A stretch of DNA of 64,000 nucleotides, taken from Bacilli bacterium (GTDB lineage: Bacteria; Bacillota_I; Bacilli_A; RF39; UBA660). The notes beneath the pieces were generated by a model. That model saw only the letters and a program-made list of their open reading frames with translations, did not search any database and was not told where the DNA came from. Each line of letters starts with the position of its first letter. The stretch's first letter is position 1. Where the stretch lies: assembly GCA_017472015.1 (NCBI GenBank), contig JAFURC010000016.1:17167-81166 (forward strand), given 5' to 3'. Positions 27,845-37,696 of the stretch are shown here, piece after piece. A program made the translations under genes and the position numbers.

Positions 27845-29026
27845 TTAATTAATTGTTAAATTACCACTAGTTGGATATATTTGAATATATGTGTTTCCAT
27901 CATTTAGAACTAGTTCTTTTCCTGTTTCTTTAACTTTATAAATAGTTCTTGTATTTTTACTTGTTTTTTCCCAAGTAATTGGAATAGCTTTACCGTTTGT
28001 TATGTAGTAGCCATCTCCTTTACCAACATTATCAAGTTTTTGATATTTGCTATTGCCACCATATTTATAAGTTGTATGCTTAACCCCATAAACAATGATA
28101 TTTTTAACTTCATATTGATTTCCTGTTACTAAATCAATATTTTTAGTATTATTCATGGAACGAAGATATACTTGTTTTTTTGAATCATATATATAATTTG
28201 AAGTTCTATAATCAGAATATTTAATACTAACATTGTTAGCAGTTTTAGTATTTTTATAAGTAGTTAAATCAAGAGGATTACCTTGATATGTTAAAACGTT
28301 TTTAGTTTCTGTTTCTGTTTTAAATCCCTTATCTTTACTTCCTTTGTTTAAAAGATTAGTTGTTGTAAATAAAGTATGTTCCCAACTTCTATTTAAAGTT
28401 TTGTCCCTAACCCCATATGCACCATCGACATCTATATCACTTATTTTTTCATTTTTAATTCTTTCTGTTGCATCTGGTGCTCCTCCAGCATGAACATAAA
28501 TAGCATCATGTTCATAAACATAGTCTAAATACTGGGTTCTAGCACTTCTAATTGATCCAATTTTTGATACATCTTTATCTTTAAATAAAGCCATCATTCT
28601 AGTGATTCCACCTTCAACCATTAGTTCATAAACAATATAAGCATTTTGTAGTCCTGCTTGAGGAAGGGCTCCGTTGTGGCAATTTATCATAACGGCATAT
28701 GGTCTTGTTTTACTATTAACATTAATGATGCTAACTTCTTTTTCGGTTTCTTCTTCCTCTTCTTCTTTTAAAGAAGTATCAGGTTCTTTATTAACTTCAC
28801 CTTCTTCTTTTTCTTTATCATTCATTTTAAAGACAATAAAACCAATTATTAAACCAATAACTACAACTATTAAACATATAGATATTATTAAGTTCTTTTT
28901 ACTTGAGTTATCAGGATTATTAAAAAAATTATTATTATTTTCTTTCTTAATTAAATTATCATCATATAAAACTTTTTTATCATTTTCACTTGTTTGATAA
29001 TCACTATAATCAAAATTATTATCCAT
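27845..29026 (-). CDS. DUF3048 (YerB-like) membrane-anchored protein
   Basis: 393 residues. An Asn/Asp-rich cytoplasmic start (1-45), one membrane helix at about 46-66, a Glu-rich spacer (EEEEEETEKEVS) and a DUF3048 domain: RPYAVMINCHNGALPQAGL, YELMVEGGITRMMALF, GSIRSARTQYLDYV, VHAGGAPDATERI, then ILVY-like and GDGYYITNGKAIPITWEK. Bacillus YerB is a lipoprotein; here a transmembrane anchor replaces the lipobox. Function is unknown; an extracytoplasmic cell-wall role is assumed for the family. Confidence 0.85.
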   Translation of the reverse strand: MDNNFDYSDYQTSENDKKVLYDDNLIKKENNNNFFNNPDNSSKKNLIISICLIVVVIGLIIGFIVFKMNDKEKEEGEVNKEPDTSLKEEEEEETEKEVSIINVNSKTRPYAVMINCHNGALPQAGLQNAYIVYELMVEGGITRMMALFKDKDVSKIGSIRSARTQYLDYVYEHDAIYVHAGGAPDATERIKNEKISDIDVDGAYGVRDKTLNRSWEHTLFTTTNLLNKGSKDKGFKTETETKNVLTYQGNPLDLTTYKNTKTANNVSIKYSDYRTSNYIYDSKKQVYLRSMNNTKNIDLVTGNQYEVKNIIVYGVKHTTYKYGGNSKYQKLDNVGKGDGYYITNGKAIPITWEKTSKNTRTIYKVKETGKELVLNDGNTYIQIYPTSGNLTIN

Positions 29027-29119
29027 AAGACACCTACCTTGATTTAATTATATACTATATTTTCATTTTTTTAAAGAAAAAATGAAAAAGTTATTCATTC
29101 TTTCTCATTTAATAATATT

Positions 29120-30478
29120 TTATAAAGATATTTTAATATTTTCAATTACTTTTCTTCCCATAGAATTATAGTAGATATCATGTTTTTTAACATCATCTAA
29201 ATTATAACAATTTCTTCCATCAAATATATATGGTGTTTTCATTAAACTAGAATACTTACTTAAATCAAATTCTTTAATCTCAGGCCATTCAGTCATGATT
29301 AATACGACATCTGAGTCTTTAATTGTTTCTTCAATAGAATTAAAATAAGTTAAATTATCACGATATTTTTCTAGTTTTTTGTCTTGGAATAACGCGCGAT
29401 CAAAATTATTAATTCCAATTGGATCATAAGCATTTACATTAGCACCAGTTTCTAGTAATAATTTAATATTATCTAGTGATGGTGCTTCACGAACATCATC
29501 AGTTCCAACTTTAAAAGTTAAACCAAGTACGGCTACATTTAAGTTTTCTAAATCATCAAATTTTTCTCTTAGTTTATCAAATATAATTGTTTTTTGACGC
29601 TTATTTACTTCAATAGATGCTTTAATTGTTTTAATTTCAGAATCATATTCTTGACTTAAAAAGTGAAGAGCTTTAGTATCTTTTGGAAAACATGATCCTC
29701 CATAACCAATTCCTGGATTTAAAAATTTATTACCAATTCTTGGATCATAACTCATTCCGTTTGTAACTTTTTCAATATCGGCTCCGATTTTTTCACAGAA
29801 ATTAGAAATTTCATTGATATAGGAAATTTTTAAGGCTAAAAAGTCATTTGATGCATATTTAACCATTTCGGCACTTCTTCTATCCATTGTTAAAAATGGG
29901 ACATTGAATGGTTCTTTAGTAAGGGGTTCATAAACTTTAGTCATTATGTCTTTAGCATAATCATCTTCTACTCCAACAACTATTCTTGTCGCATATAAAG
30001 TATCATGAACGGCTGTTCCTTGAGCTAAAAACTCAGGATTACTTGCAACACTAATTTTAATACCATTATTTACTCTTTCATTTAAATAATTTTCAACTTC
30101 ATCATTAGTCCCAATTGGAACAGTTGATTTTACAACTACTACAACATCTTTTTTAACAGATTCAATTATTTGATCACAGACTGCATATAAATATGTTAAA
30201 TTGGCTGACCCATCTTCTTTTTCAGGAGTTCCAACACCAATAAAGATTACATCAGCATTACTATATGCTTCTTTATAATTTGTTGTATAATTTAGTCTTT
30301 CCTTGTTTACTTCCATTAATTCTTCTAAATCTTTTTCATAAATTGGACTGATTCCTTGTTGCATTAAGTTTATTTTTCTCACGTCAATATCAACACAAGT
30401 AACGTTGTGTCCAATATGAGCAAGAGCAACACCTGTAACTAATCCAACATAACCAGTTCCTGCTACTGCAATTTTCAT
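29120..30478 (-). CDS. ugd: UDP-glucose 6-dehydrogenase
   Basis: 452 residues. Makes UDP-glucuronate from UDP-glucose with two NAD. Visible: NAD motif MKIAVAGTGYVGLVTGVALA, STVPIGTND, NPEFLAQGTAVHD, catalytic GYGGSCFPKDTKAL, and the C-terminal TFKVGTDDVREAPS. The start is ATG 30478 directly before the NAD fold; the frame continues to 30511 but has no ribosome-binding site there. Last gene of the polysaccharide locus; its product is the substrate of the epimerase encoded just upstream. Confidence 0.95.
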   Translation of the reverse strand: MKIAVAGTGYVGLVTGVALAHIGHNVTCVDIDVRKINLMQQGISPIYEKDLEELMEVNKERLNYTTNYKEAYSNADVIFIGVGTPEKEDGSANLTYLYAVCDQIIESVKKDVVVVVKSTVPIGTNDEVENYLNERVNNGIKISVASNPEFLAQGTAVHDTLYATRIVVGVEDDYAKDIMTKVYEPLTKEPFNVPFLTMDRRSAEMVKYASNDFLALKISYINEISNFCEKIGADIEKVTNGMSYDPRIGNKFLNPGIGYGGSCFPKDTKALHFLSQEYDSEIKTIKASIEVNKRQKTIIFDKLREKFDDLENLNVAVLGLTFKVGTDDVREAPSLDNIKLLLETGANVNAYDPIGINNFDRALFQDKKLEKYRDNLTYFNSIEETIKDSDVVLIMTEWPEIKEFDLSKYSSLMKTPYIFDGRNCYNLDDVKKHDIYYNSMGRKVIENIKISL

Positions 30479-30600
30479 ATACACATCTCTCTTTCGTATA
30501 TAGTATATCAAATTAAACTTAAAAATTCAATACATTTTATCTTTTTAACATCTATAACTTAAAATGATACATTATAATATCAAAATTATGTTAACGCTAT

Positions 30601-31566
30601 TTAAATATTTTTTTGGTTTTTATACCATTCAATAAATTTTCGTATTCCCTCTTTAAATGAAGTTTTAGGATTATATCCAAGTAAATTTTTAGCTTTAGTT
30701 ATATCGGCATAAGTTTTATCAACGTCACCTAGTTGCATATCAAGTTGCTCAATGTCTGGAGTTATTTCTAATACTTCGCCTATTGTATTAATCATTTCTT
30801 TTAAAGTAATTGGACTTGAATTCCCTAAATTAATAATTTCATAAACATTTTTATTATTTTCGACATAATTAATACTTTTTTTAATTCCAGATACTATATC
30901 ATCAATATAGGTATAATCACGACTAGTGGAACCATCTCCAAACATAGGTATTTTTTCTCCCTCTAACATTAATCGGGTAAATTTATTAATTGCAAGATCT
31001 GGACGTTGACGAGGACCAAATACTGTAAAAAATCTAAGCATTATAACATTAAAATTAAATAATTTATGATAAACATGTGTCATTACTTCATTGGCTTTTT
31101 TAGTAGCTGCATATGGACTAATAGCATAATCGACAATATCAGTTTCTTTAAATGGAACAATTTTATTATTTCCATAAACACTACTACTAGAAGCCATAAC
31201 TAATTTATCTACTTGATATTTTTTCATAGTTTCTAATATATTTTGGGTCCCCATACAATTTACATCTTGATATAAAACAGGATTTTCAATACTAGGTCGA
31301 ACTCCTGCCATAGCCGCTAAATGAATGACAACATCAATTTTATTTTCTAAAAATATTTTTTCAAGTAATTCCCTATCACGAATATCTCCGCGATATAATT
31401 TATAATTGGTATCATTTAAGATGTTTTTAACATTAGTTTCTTTTATATTAGGATCATAGAAATTGCAAAAGTTATCAATTACAATAACTTTATTTTCTTT
31501 TACTAAATTATCTGCTAGGCTTGATCCAATAAAGCCTGCTCCGCCTGTTATTAAATATGTTTTCAT
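30601..31566 (-). CDS. NAD-dependent sugar epimerase (UDP-glucuronate 4-epimerase type)
   Basis: 321-residue short-chain dehydrogenase of the extended type. NAD motif GGAGFIGSSLADNL (8-21), HLAAMAGVRPSIENP, MASSSSVYGNN, catalytic YAATKKA (Tyr-x3-Lys), RFFTVFGPRQRPDLAI and a C-terminal GYNPKTSFKEGIRKF. The AGVRPSIENP and FGPRQRPDLAI signatures point to UDP-glucuronate 4-epimerase rather than GalE. With the adjacent ugd this gives UDP-galacturonate for a uronic-acid-containing surface polymer (inference). Confidence 0.88.
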   Translation of the reverse strand: MKTYLITGGAGFIGSSLADNLVKENKVIVIDNFCNFYDPNIKETNVKNILNDTNYKLYRGDIRDRELLEKIFLENKIDVVIHLAAMAGVRPSIENPVLYQDVNCMGTQNILETMKKYQVDKLVMASSSSVYGNNKIVPFKETDIVDYAISPYAATKKANEVMTHVYHKLFNFNVIMLRFFTVFGPRQRPDLAINKFTRLMLEGEKIPMFGDGSTSRDYTYIDDIVSGIKKSINYVENNKNVYEIINLGNSSPITLKEMINTIGEVLEITPDIEQLDMQLGDVDKTYADITKAKNLLGYNPKTSFKEGIRKFIEWYKNQKNI

Positions 31567-31584
31567 TTTTTTCTCCTTATTTTT

Positions 31585-32652
31585 CTAATTAATATTATTT
31601 TCATCTAATATATATAGTACTAACCGCCATTTTCTTCTAATAAAATTTTTAAATTTAAATAATAAGATTCTATCATAACGAAATGGAATATATAAATAAA
31701 TTTTATTTTCAAAATGTATAAATGTAGATTTATATTTTAAACTATTTGAATAATATTCATTAATATCATAAGTATAATCAAGTTTTTTTATTAATTTAAT
31801 TTTAAAATTTTTATCAAAAATACTATAATACAAATTATACTTTTTATCAATAAATAAATATTCATAACTATTATTTATAAATCTAATTTCAGCATGCCAC
31901 ATAGGATATTCAGAAATATTTAAATCAATAATTTTAGGTTTTTTCCATATTTTTAAATTTTCACTTTCTCTATAGCATAACTTATTTTCATAATCAAAAT
32001 AAAATATTTTATATTTATTATTTTCTTTTATTATACTTAAACTCATGTATGATAAATTATCGTCAAGCATAAGTTCGGGTTCTTGCCAATTAACTCCATC
32101 ATAAGAAATTATTCTATATACGTAATTAAAAATAGTTTCTTTATTCTCTTCTGTATATCTATACCATATTTCTAAGTGATTATCATTAAAAAATAAAAAT
32201 GGATCATTATAATATTTTTTTTCTATTTGATTAGAATGGATTATTGGTAACAACGGAGTTTTACCTATATTTTTAAAATTTATTCCATCATTGGAAACAC
32301 AAATGCATGGATTTTCTAATTCAATATCACAATTATTATAGGGAGTATATACCATCCAAAAAATATATCCATTAAATTTATTAGGAAAATATTGAATTGA
32401 AGGATGTGTTAAAGAACCACTTCCATCAAAAGTTTCAATTATAATTTCTTGTCTATTTCCTTTAAAATTTCGGCTTTTTATCATGTTTTTTAACTTAGTA
32501 AGACTTAAAATATTTATTTTGTATTTTTTAAAAAGGTAGATAATATACATTAATATATATATAAATAATAAAAATAAAGATAGTTTATATGATATAAACA
32601 TTGAAATTAAGAAAATTACAGAAATTAAAAGCAAAATTATTCTTTTTTTCAT
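31585..32652 (-). CDS. Membrane-anchored beta-propeller-like protein of the polysaccharide locus
   Basis: 355 residues: two close membrane helices (about 4-42), then an about 290-residue domain with regularly spaced Trp/Tyr/Asp segments such as THPSIQYFPNKFNGYIFWMV, NPCICVSNDGINFKN, YYNDPFLFFNDNHLEIWYRY and DGVNWQEPELMLDD. This spacing is typical of five-bladed glycoside-hydrolase-43/62-like propellers, but no catalytic triad can be assigned with confidence. Overlaps the acyltransferase gene upstream by 4 bases, so it belongs to the cps operon. Could trim or bind the nascent polymer; function not established. Confidence 0.55.
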   Translation of the reverse strand: MKKRIILLLISVIFLISMFISYKLSLFLLFIYILMYIIYLFKKYKINILSLTKLKNMIKSRNFKGNRQEIIIETFDGSGSLTHPSIQYFPNKFNGYIFWMVYTPYNNCDIELENPCICVSNDGINFKNIGKTPLLPIIHSNQIEKKYYNDPFLFFNDNHLEIWYRYTEENKETIFNYVYRIISYDGVNWQEPELMLDDNLSYMSLSIIKENNKYKIFYFDYENKLCYRESENLKIWKKPKIIDLNISEYPMWHAEIRFINNSYEYLFIDKKYNLYYSIFDKNFKIKLIKKLDYTYDINEYYSNSLKYKSTFIHFENKIYLYIPFRYDRILLFKFKNFIRRKWRLVLYILDENNIN

Positions 32653-33188
32653 TTTTTCATCTCTTCTTTAAATTTAAAAGTTTTAGATATTCGTTTTAAT
32701 TCAGAAATTTTATCCTGGGAAAATTTTTGGCAATCATACTTTGGATTATTAGAAATACATTTTTTTATATAATCATCTAATGAACAAATGTATTTTGCAG
32801 GATTTCCTCCAACAACTGAATTAGCTGGAACACTTTTGGTTACAACACTGCCTGCTGCTATAACCGAATTGTCACCAATTTTAATATTTGGCATAACAAT
32901 CGCTCTATGTCCAATAAAACAATTGTTTCCTATTTTTATTTTACCAAATTTAATAATATCAGAATATTCTTCATTATTTCGAAAAACCCATGTACCACCA
33001 TCATGATTAATAAAAGTAACATTTGATGATATGGTAACATTTTTACCAATTTCAATCAAATATGGTTCACTGCCAAAATTAATATTTTTTCCAATAAATC
33101 TACAATTATTGCCATAATTTAAACCTATTTTTTTTAAATATAATGTATAATTTGTATATTTTAAAATTTTTAATATAATATTTTTCAT
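32649..33188 (-). CDS. Hexapeptide-repeat acyltransferase (maltose/galactoside acetyltransferase-like)
   Basis: 179 residues with a left-handed beta-helix of hexapeptide repeats: IGKNVTISSNVTFINHDGG, IKIGNNCFIGHRAIVMPNI, IGDNSVIAAGSVVTKSVP, then VVGGNPAKYI. The His in INHDGG and the VVGGNPAK end are the family's active-site and acetyl-CoA binding features. Probably O-acetylates a sugar of the surface polymer. Its start shares one base with the end of the FemAB-like gene and its end overlaps the next gene by 4 bases. Confidence 0.88.
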   Translation of the reverse strand: MKNIILKILKYTNYTLYLKKIGLNYGNNCRFIGKNINFGSEPYLIEIGKNVTISSNVTFINHDGGTWVFRNNEEYSDIIKFGKIKIGNNCFIGHRAIVMPNIKIGDNSVIAAGSVVTKSVPANSVVGGNPAKYICSLDDYIKKCISNNPKYDCQKFSQDKISELKRISKTFKFKEEMKK

Positions 33189-33949
33189 TATTTATTTCCT
33201 TTCAATTTATATAAAAATACAAGAATTTTTCCTAAGAAAGAATTTCCATAAATAACATTATAATATTTTCTTTGTTCCCCACCAAAAGCTAATTTAAATT
33301 TGTCGATTCCATTTGGATCGGTAAATGAATTAATACCACCAAAATCATATTCTATTTTGTTTTCTTGTTTAAATTTTAATATATCTTTCCAGTGTAAATA
33401 TTTATTAGCTCTTCCGATTAATGATTTTTTAGAACTATCACTTCTAAAATTAGAACATGAATATAGAAGTCTGACTTTCTCATCAGTTACAACATACACA
33501 TGATAAGCCAATTCTTCATTTTCGTTATCTACTGCAATTGTTAATACTAATAAATTACTATCAATATATTTATTAAAATCATTAATATTCAAAAATGTAT
33601 CCAAACCTTTAGCTTTATACATATTATCATAACAATCTTTAAATTTGGAAACAATCTCTGAATTATTTTTTAGCATTGATGAATCGTAAAATTCAAATTT
33701 TATATTTTCTTTTTCGCAACGATTGATTTCGTATCTTACAGTTTTGTTAATATTATTATATATTACATCTTCATTATCTTTTAAATTAATTATTAAAGTA
33801 TTTTGTTCTTTCTTTATTCCATTTTTCAAATTACTAGATACACCAAATGCTTTAATAATATCAGCATTTTCTCCTTCATTTAAAGTATTTTTAAACCAGA
33901 TATGAGCTGATTTTAATCCAAATTTATTCTTATAAATTACTGATTTCAT
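33188..33949 (-). CDS. FemAB/GNAT-like acyl- or peptidyl-transferase of the polysaccharide locus
   Basis: 253 residues. The pattern YNNINKTVRYEINRCEKENI, DCYDNMYKAKGL, AYHVYVVTDEKVRLLYSCS, then RANKYLHWKDILKFK and EYDFGGINSFTDPNGIDKFK plus GGEQRKYYNVIYG is that of the double-GNAT FemAB and related Acetyltransf_6 families. Known members add amino acids to lipid II or acyl groups to sugars. It lies in the middle of the capsule operon, so transfer of an amino acid or acyl group onto the polymer is the likeliest role (inference). Only one of the two GNAT lobes appears full-size. Confidence 0.7.
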   Translation of the reverse strand: MKSVIYKNKFGLKSAHIWFKNTLNEGENADIIKAFGVSSNLKNGIKKEQNTLIINLKDNEDVIYNNINKTVRYEINRCEKENIKFEFYDSSMLKNNSEIVSKFKDCYDNMYKAKGLDTFLNINDFNKYIDSNLLVLTIAVDNENEELAYHVYVVTDEKVRLLYSCSNFRSDSSKKSLIGRANKYLHWKDILKFKQENKIEYDFGGINSFTDPNGIDKFKLAFGGEQRKYYNVIYGNSFLGKILVFLYKLKGNK

Positions 33950-35127
33950 ATTTTTCCTCCATTTATTACTTTAATCCAATCATTTTTAATTTTTTCAATT
34001 TTAAACTTTTTGGCTTGCTCAATTGCAAGTTCTCCCATTTTTTTTCTTAATTTATAATCATTTGCTAACTTAAAGAAAGCTTTAGCCATTTGTTCGGTAT
34101 TTAAATATTCAACTACAATCCCTTCGTTTTTAGAAAAAATTTCATGTACGCAATCTAAATCAAATGACACAATCGGAAGTCCACATTCCATCGCTTCAAC
34201 AACGACAAGACCCCATCCTTCTATTCTAGATGATAAAACAAATATTGAAGCATTTAAATATTCATTTAATACTGAATTAGTAGGATAAACTAAATTAACT
34301 GATTTATCTAAATTTAACTGTTTAATTTGTTTTTTTAAGTTTTCTCTTTCAATTCCGTCACCAACAATTCGTAATTTCCAATCTGGATTTTCTTGATGAA
34401 AAATCGAAAAAGCTTCAAGTAGCAAATCAAAACCTTTTACATTATGATAACGTCCAACTGCAAGTATTGTTTTATTAGTTAAATCAGATTTTTTAGTACT
34501 AACTAACATATTCGGATTATAAATAACTGAAGCGACTTTATGAAATTTTTTTCTAATTAATTTCGTATCTGCTTTAGTTAATACAATGTACTCATCAAGT
34601 TTTTTCATAACATGTGAAACTAAAGCATCTTGATGCCATAAAAATTCTCCTGGCATATCAAAATATCGTTTACTAGTGCTATGTTGCCATCCGATTAATT
34701 TAGCATTATTTCTATTATCAATCAATCCTAGAACCATACTATAATAAGCAGATACTCCAATTATACAATCAAATTTATTTTTATTAAAGTACGTTTGTAT
34801 TTTTTTTAAACCAAGTATATTTTTTTTATAATATATAAATGACAAAATTTTAAAATTATTTTTTAATAAATTGGTTTTATTATTTAATAATATTAATATT
34901 TTTGTCCATATCATTATAATTTTAAAAAAATTATTTCCCCATCTTATATTTTTAATTTTTATTTCATCATTTAAACCATAATTAATTCTTTTTTCTAATT
35001 TTATATCTCTAGTACAAACAATTGTAATATCATAGCCTTCGCTTTTTAGCATATTAGCTATATTAACAGTACACCTTTGATAACCACCTAAGGAGTATAT
35101 ACTATCTACAAGAAAACATATTTTCAT
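33946..35127 (-). CDS. Family 4 glycosyltransferase
   Basis: 393 residues, GT-B fold: KICFLVDSIYSLGGYQR at the start, GWQHSTSKRYFD, ILAVGRYHNVKGFDLLLEAF, RIVGDGIERENLKKQI and the donor-site segment SSRIEGWGLVVVEAMECGLP with the E-x7-E pair. Soluble or peripherally attached at the cytoplasmic face. Transfers a nucleotide-sugar residue to the growing lipid-linked repeat unit; donor and linkage cannot be read from sequence. Overlaps both neighbours by 4 bases. Confidence 0.9.
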   Translation of the reverse strand: MKICFLVDSIYSLGGYQRCTVNIANMLKSEGYDITIVCTRDIKLEKRINYGLNDEIKIKNIRWGNNFFKIIMIWTKILILLNNKTNLLKNNFKILSFIYYKKNILGLKKIQTYFNKNKFDCIIGVSAYYSMVLGLIDNRNNAKLIGWQHSTSKRYFDMPGEFLWHQDALVSHVMKKLDEYIVLTKADTKLIRKKFHKVASVIYNPNMLVSTKKSDLTNKTILAVGRYHNVKGFDLLLEAFSIFHQENPDWKLRIVGDGIERENLKKQIKQLNLDKSVNLVYPTNSVLNEYLNASIFVLSSRIEGWGLVVVEAMECGLPIVSFDLDCVHEIFSKNEGIVVEYLNTEQMAKAFFKLANDYKLRKKMGELAIEQAKKFKIEKIKNDWIKVINGGKI

Positions 35128-36623
35128 TTAAACCTCCTTTTAAGCAGTTTAATAATTTTTTTAAATTCCTTTTTGTAAAATGGAAAAGATGTTAAAAAAA
35201 CAAATAAACAAACTACTATAAAAATTATTATGGCTGCTATTATCCATTGAATATAATTAGTAATTAATGAAAAATCAAAAAGTTTGCTTATAAAAAATAA
35301 GAATAGAGTTTGAAACATTGCTAAAAATATTTTTTTTAAACTTTGAAATACATTCCGTTTTAATATATGATTTGATATAAAGATTACAAAATCCAAACAT
35401 CTATAAATAACTGAACATAGTGTTCCAATTATAACACCAACTAAACCAAATTTAAAAACCAAAATTAATGATACAACAACATTTATAATTGCTTCTAACC
35501 ACGCCCCTTTTTTGGTTTCTTTAAATTTTCCAACATCATATGCTAATGAATTATAAGGATTTTTTATTGAATGAACATAGTTAGCTAAAACAATTGTAAA
35601 AGCAAAAGCAGTATTCACGTAATTAACATCAGTTATTCCTTTAGTATAAACTGCTATAAAAGGTATTATTAAAATAAATGTACAACTATATATTATGGTA
35701 ATAATAATTAAATAAAAACTTTCATATAAATTAAAAACTTCACTTAATTTTTTTTCTTCTTTATTGGCATAAAGTAAACCAAAAGCAGCATCAGTTCCTA
35801 CTATAAAACTATTAATAAATGATTTTAGATTTGAAATTATCATATTATATATAGAATAAATTGCTACATTAGAAATATTTGTAAATAAACTCAATAAAAT
35901 TACATCCGAATTACTATTAATAAGACCAGCAACATGTTGAGATAATCCGTCATATCTATTCGGAATTTTATAATTTTTATCATATTTTGTATAGTTAAAT
36001 TTGTATTTCCATCTAACATAAATATTTTGAAAAATTGGTCTAAAAATAAAAATAATTGAACTAGACAATTTCACAATTCTAATATCCACTTTTAATTTAA
36101 CTAGCAAAATTATGACAAATGTATTTATTATATATGTAATTATTTGAATATAAGAAATAATATAAGATTTTTGATCTGATTGTAAAAATAATTTATAAGT
36201 CATTCCAAAAAAATATTCAAAAAAAGTACTTATAGAAATAATTAAAATTAATGAAATAGTGAATACTTTATCAAATGTATTAGCTGCTGATGTATATGGA
36301 TAAAATATACAAAGCATAATAATATAAAAAACAAAAATAATTAAAATTTTATTGAAAAAGCCTTGACAACTTTTAAATATAGATACAATCTCTTTTTCAT
36401 CCTTTTTTGTAATAGCCTTATAAAAAAGTGATTTTACTACTACTCCAATTCCAGATTCTAAAAGGATAATATAAGATAAAAATTGCGTAATAGAAGTAAT
36501 TAAAGCATATGTATTTGAACCATATCCATCTATTAAAATTCTTGGTATCAATAGACCACATAATAAATATATTAATTGATAAAAAATTGAACCGAACACG
36601 TTTTTTATAGTCTTTTTCTTCAT
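35124..36623 (-). CDS. Wzx-like polysaccharide flippase (MATE/MVF fold)
   Basis: 499 residues, about 14 predicted membrane helices, starting KKKTIKNVFGSIFYQLIYLL and containing the family spots LIPRILIDGYGSNTYAL, QHVAGLINSNSDVILLSLFT and IYNMIISNLKSFINSF. Moves undecaprenyl-linked repeat units across the membrane. I used the ATG at 36623, preceded by AGAGGTG; a GTG at 36629 overlaps that site. It sits directly downstream of the EpsG-like polymerase, the classic Wzx/Wzy pairing. Confidence 0.9.
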   Translation of the reverse strand: MKKKTIKNVFGSIFYQLIYLLCGLLIPRILIDGYGSNTYALITSITQFLSYIILLESGIGVVVKSLFYKAITKKDEKEIVSIFKSCQGFFNKILIIFVFYIIMLCIFYPYTSAANTFDKVFTISLILIISISTFFEYFFGMTYKLFLQSDQKSYIISYIQIITYIINTFVIILLVKLKVDIRIVKLSSSIIFIFRPIFQNIYVRWKYKFNYTKYDKNYKIPNRYDGLSQHVAGLINSNSDVILLSLFTNISNVAIYSIYNMIISNLKSFINSFIVGTDAAFGLLYANKEEKKLSEVFNLYESFYLIIITIIYSCTFILIIPFIAVYTKGITDVNYVNTAFAFTIVLANYVHSIKNPYNSLAYDVGKFKETKKGAWLEAIINVVVSLILVFKFGLVGVIIGTLCSVIYRCLDFVIFISNHILKRNVFQSLKKIFLAMFQTLFLFFISKLFDFSLITNYIQWIIAAIIIFIVVCLFVFLTSFPFYKKEFKKIIKLLKRRFK

Positions 36624-36631
36624 ACACACCT

Positions 36632-37687
36632 CTACTCAAATACAAAATGATATTCAACATAATTAACTAATTTAGTTGTCATCAAATAAAAATATAATAT
36701 TAGTACTAGATACATTAAAATAGTCAAAATAATTCGTAATTTTTTATTTTCTATCAATTTTAAAATATTAGGAATTACTATTATTATTGCAAAAGAATAA
36801 TATAAAGTTACTCGATATGCCGTTGAAAATATAGTTGCTAAAACTTGTATTATTGTTGCTATAAATGTCATATTTATAAATAATTGATTATTTTTATCTT
36901 GTTTTAATAACTTATCTTGATAAAAATAACTTGCAATAGACACAGCAAACAATAATATCAACATTTTATAACCATCACCACTTAAAGCTTCAAGGGATTC
37001 TGGTTTATAAATATATTCAAAAATAAAATTTAAAATTACATTCTTAAATATTAAAAATACCCCAATAAATACCGCCCAAGTAATAATTATTTTTTTATTA
37101 ATTTTTAAATTATAAACAAAGTATATTGGCAAAAATACTAATGCTGTTTTATGAAACAACGAGGCTAAAAAAACTGCTAACAAAAACTTTAACAATTTTC
37201 TATTTTTAACAAATTTCAAACTATATAAAAGAATTGAAATAGCTAAAGATTGCCTTAAAATTCCGAAAAAATATCCATAAAAATTAAATGTAATAAATAT
37301 AAGTAGTGAATTAAGATAGTTTTTTGAATTATCTTTTATAAAGTAATATACTCCTATCATCGATAAAACTGAAGTCACCATCAAAAAGAAAGAATAATTG
37401 TTGTAGATAGTTGATATAAATTTACAATAATATTTATAAGCAACTTCATGACGACCATGTGTGAATAGTTTTAAAAAATCAACTTCATGACAATATTCAA
37501 AGATTTTTTTATAGTTATCGGTATCAACCCCAACTGATGGACTACGCAAAACTAAAAATAAAACTAAAAATATAAAAATAATAGTAAAATACTTTTTATT
37601 TTCATCTAACTTAGGAACTTTTTTCGTTAAAAATATTAATAGTGTTATTTCAATTAAAATTAATAATAATATAAAATAATAATTCAC
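36632..37687 (-). CDS. EpsG-family polysaccharide polymerase (Wzy-like)
   Basis: 351 residues, about ten membrane helices. Family features: LVLRSPSVGVDTDNYKKIF after helix 2 (the conserved GxDxxxY region), RHEVAYKYYCKFIS, FGILRQSLAISILLYSLKFV and SLFHKTALVFLPIYF. EpsG-type proteins polymerise lipid-linked repeat units outside the membrane. Its 3' end is 8 bases before the flippase ATG. The presence of one polymerase and one flippase argues for a Wzx/Wzy-dependent capsule or exopolysaccharide rather than an ABC-dependent one. Confidence 0.88.
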   Translation of the reverse strand: MNYYFILLLILIEITLLIFLTKKVPKLDENKKYFTIIFIFLVLFLVLRSPSVGVDTDNYKKIFEYCHEVDFLKLFTHGRHEVAYKYYCKFISTIYNNYSFFLMVTSVLSMIGVYYFIKDNSKNYLNSLLIFITFNFYGYFFGILRQSLAISILLYSLKFVKNRKLLKFLLAVFLASLFHKTALVFLPIYFVYNLKINKKIIITWAVFIGVFLIFKNVILNFIFEYIYKPESLEALSGDGYKMLILLFAVSIASYFYQDKLLKQDKNNQLFINMTFIATIIQVLATIFSTAYRVTLYYSFAIIIVIPNILKLIENKKLRIILTILMYLVLILYFYLMTTKLVNYVEYHFVFE

Positions 37688-37696
37688 ATAACCAAC

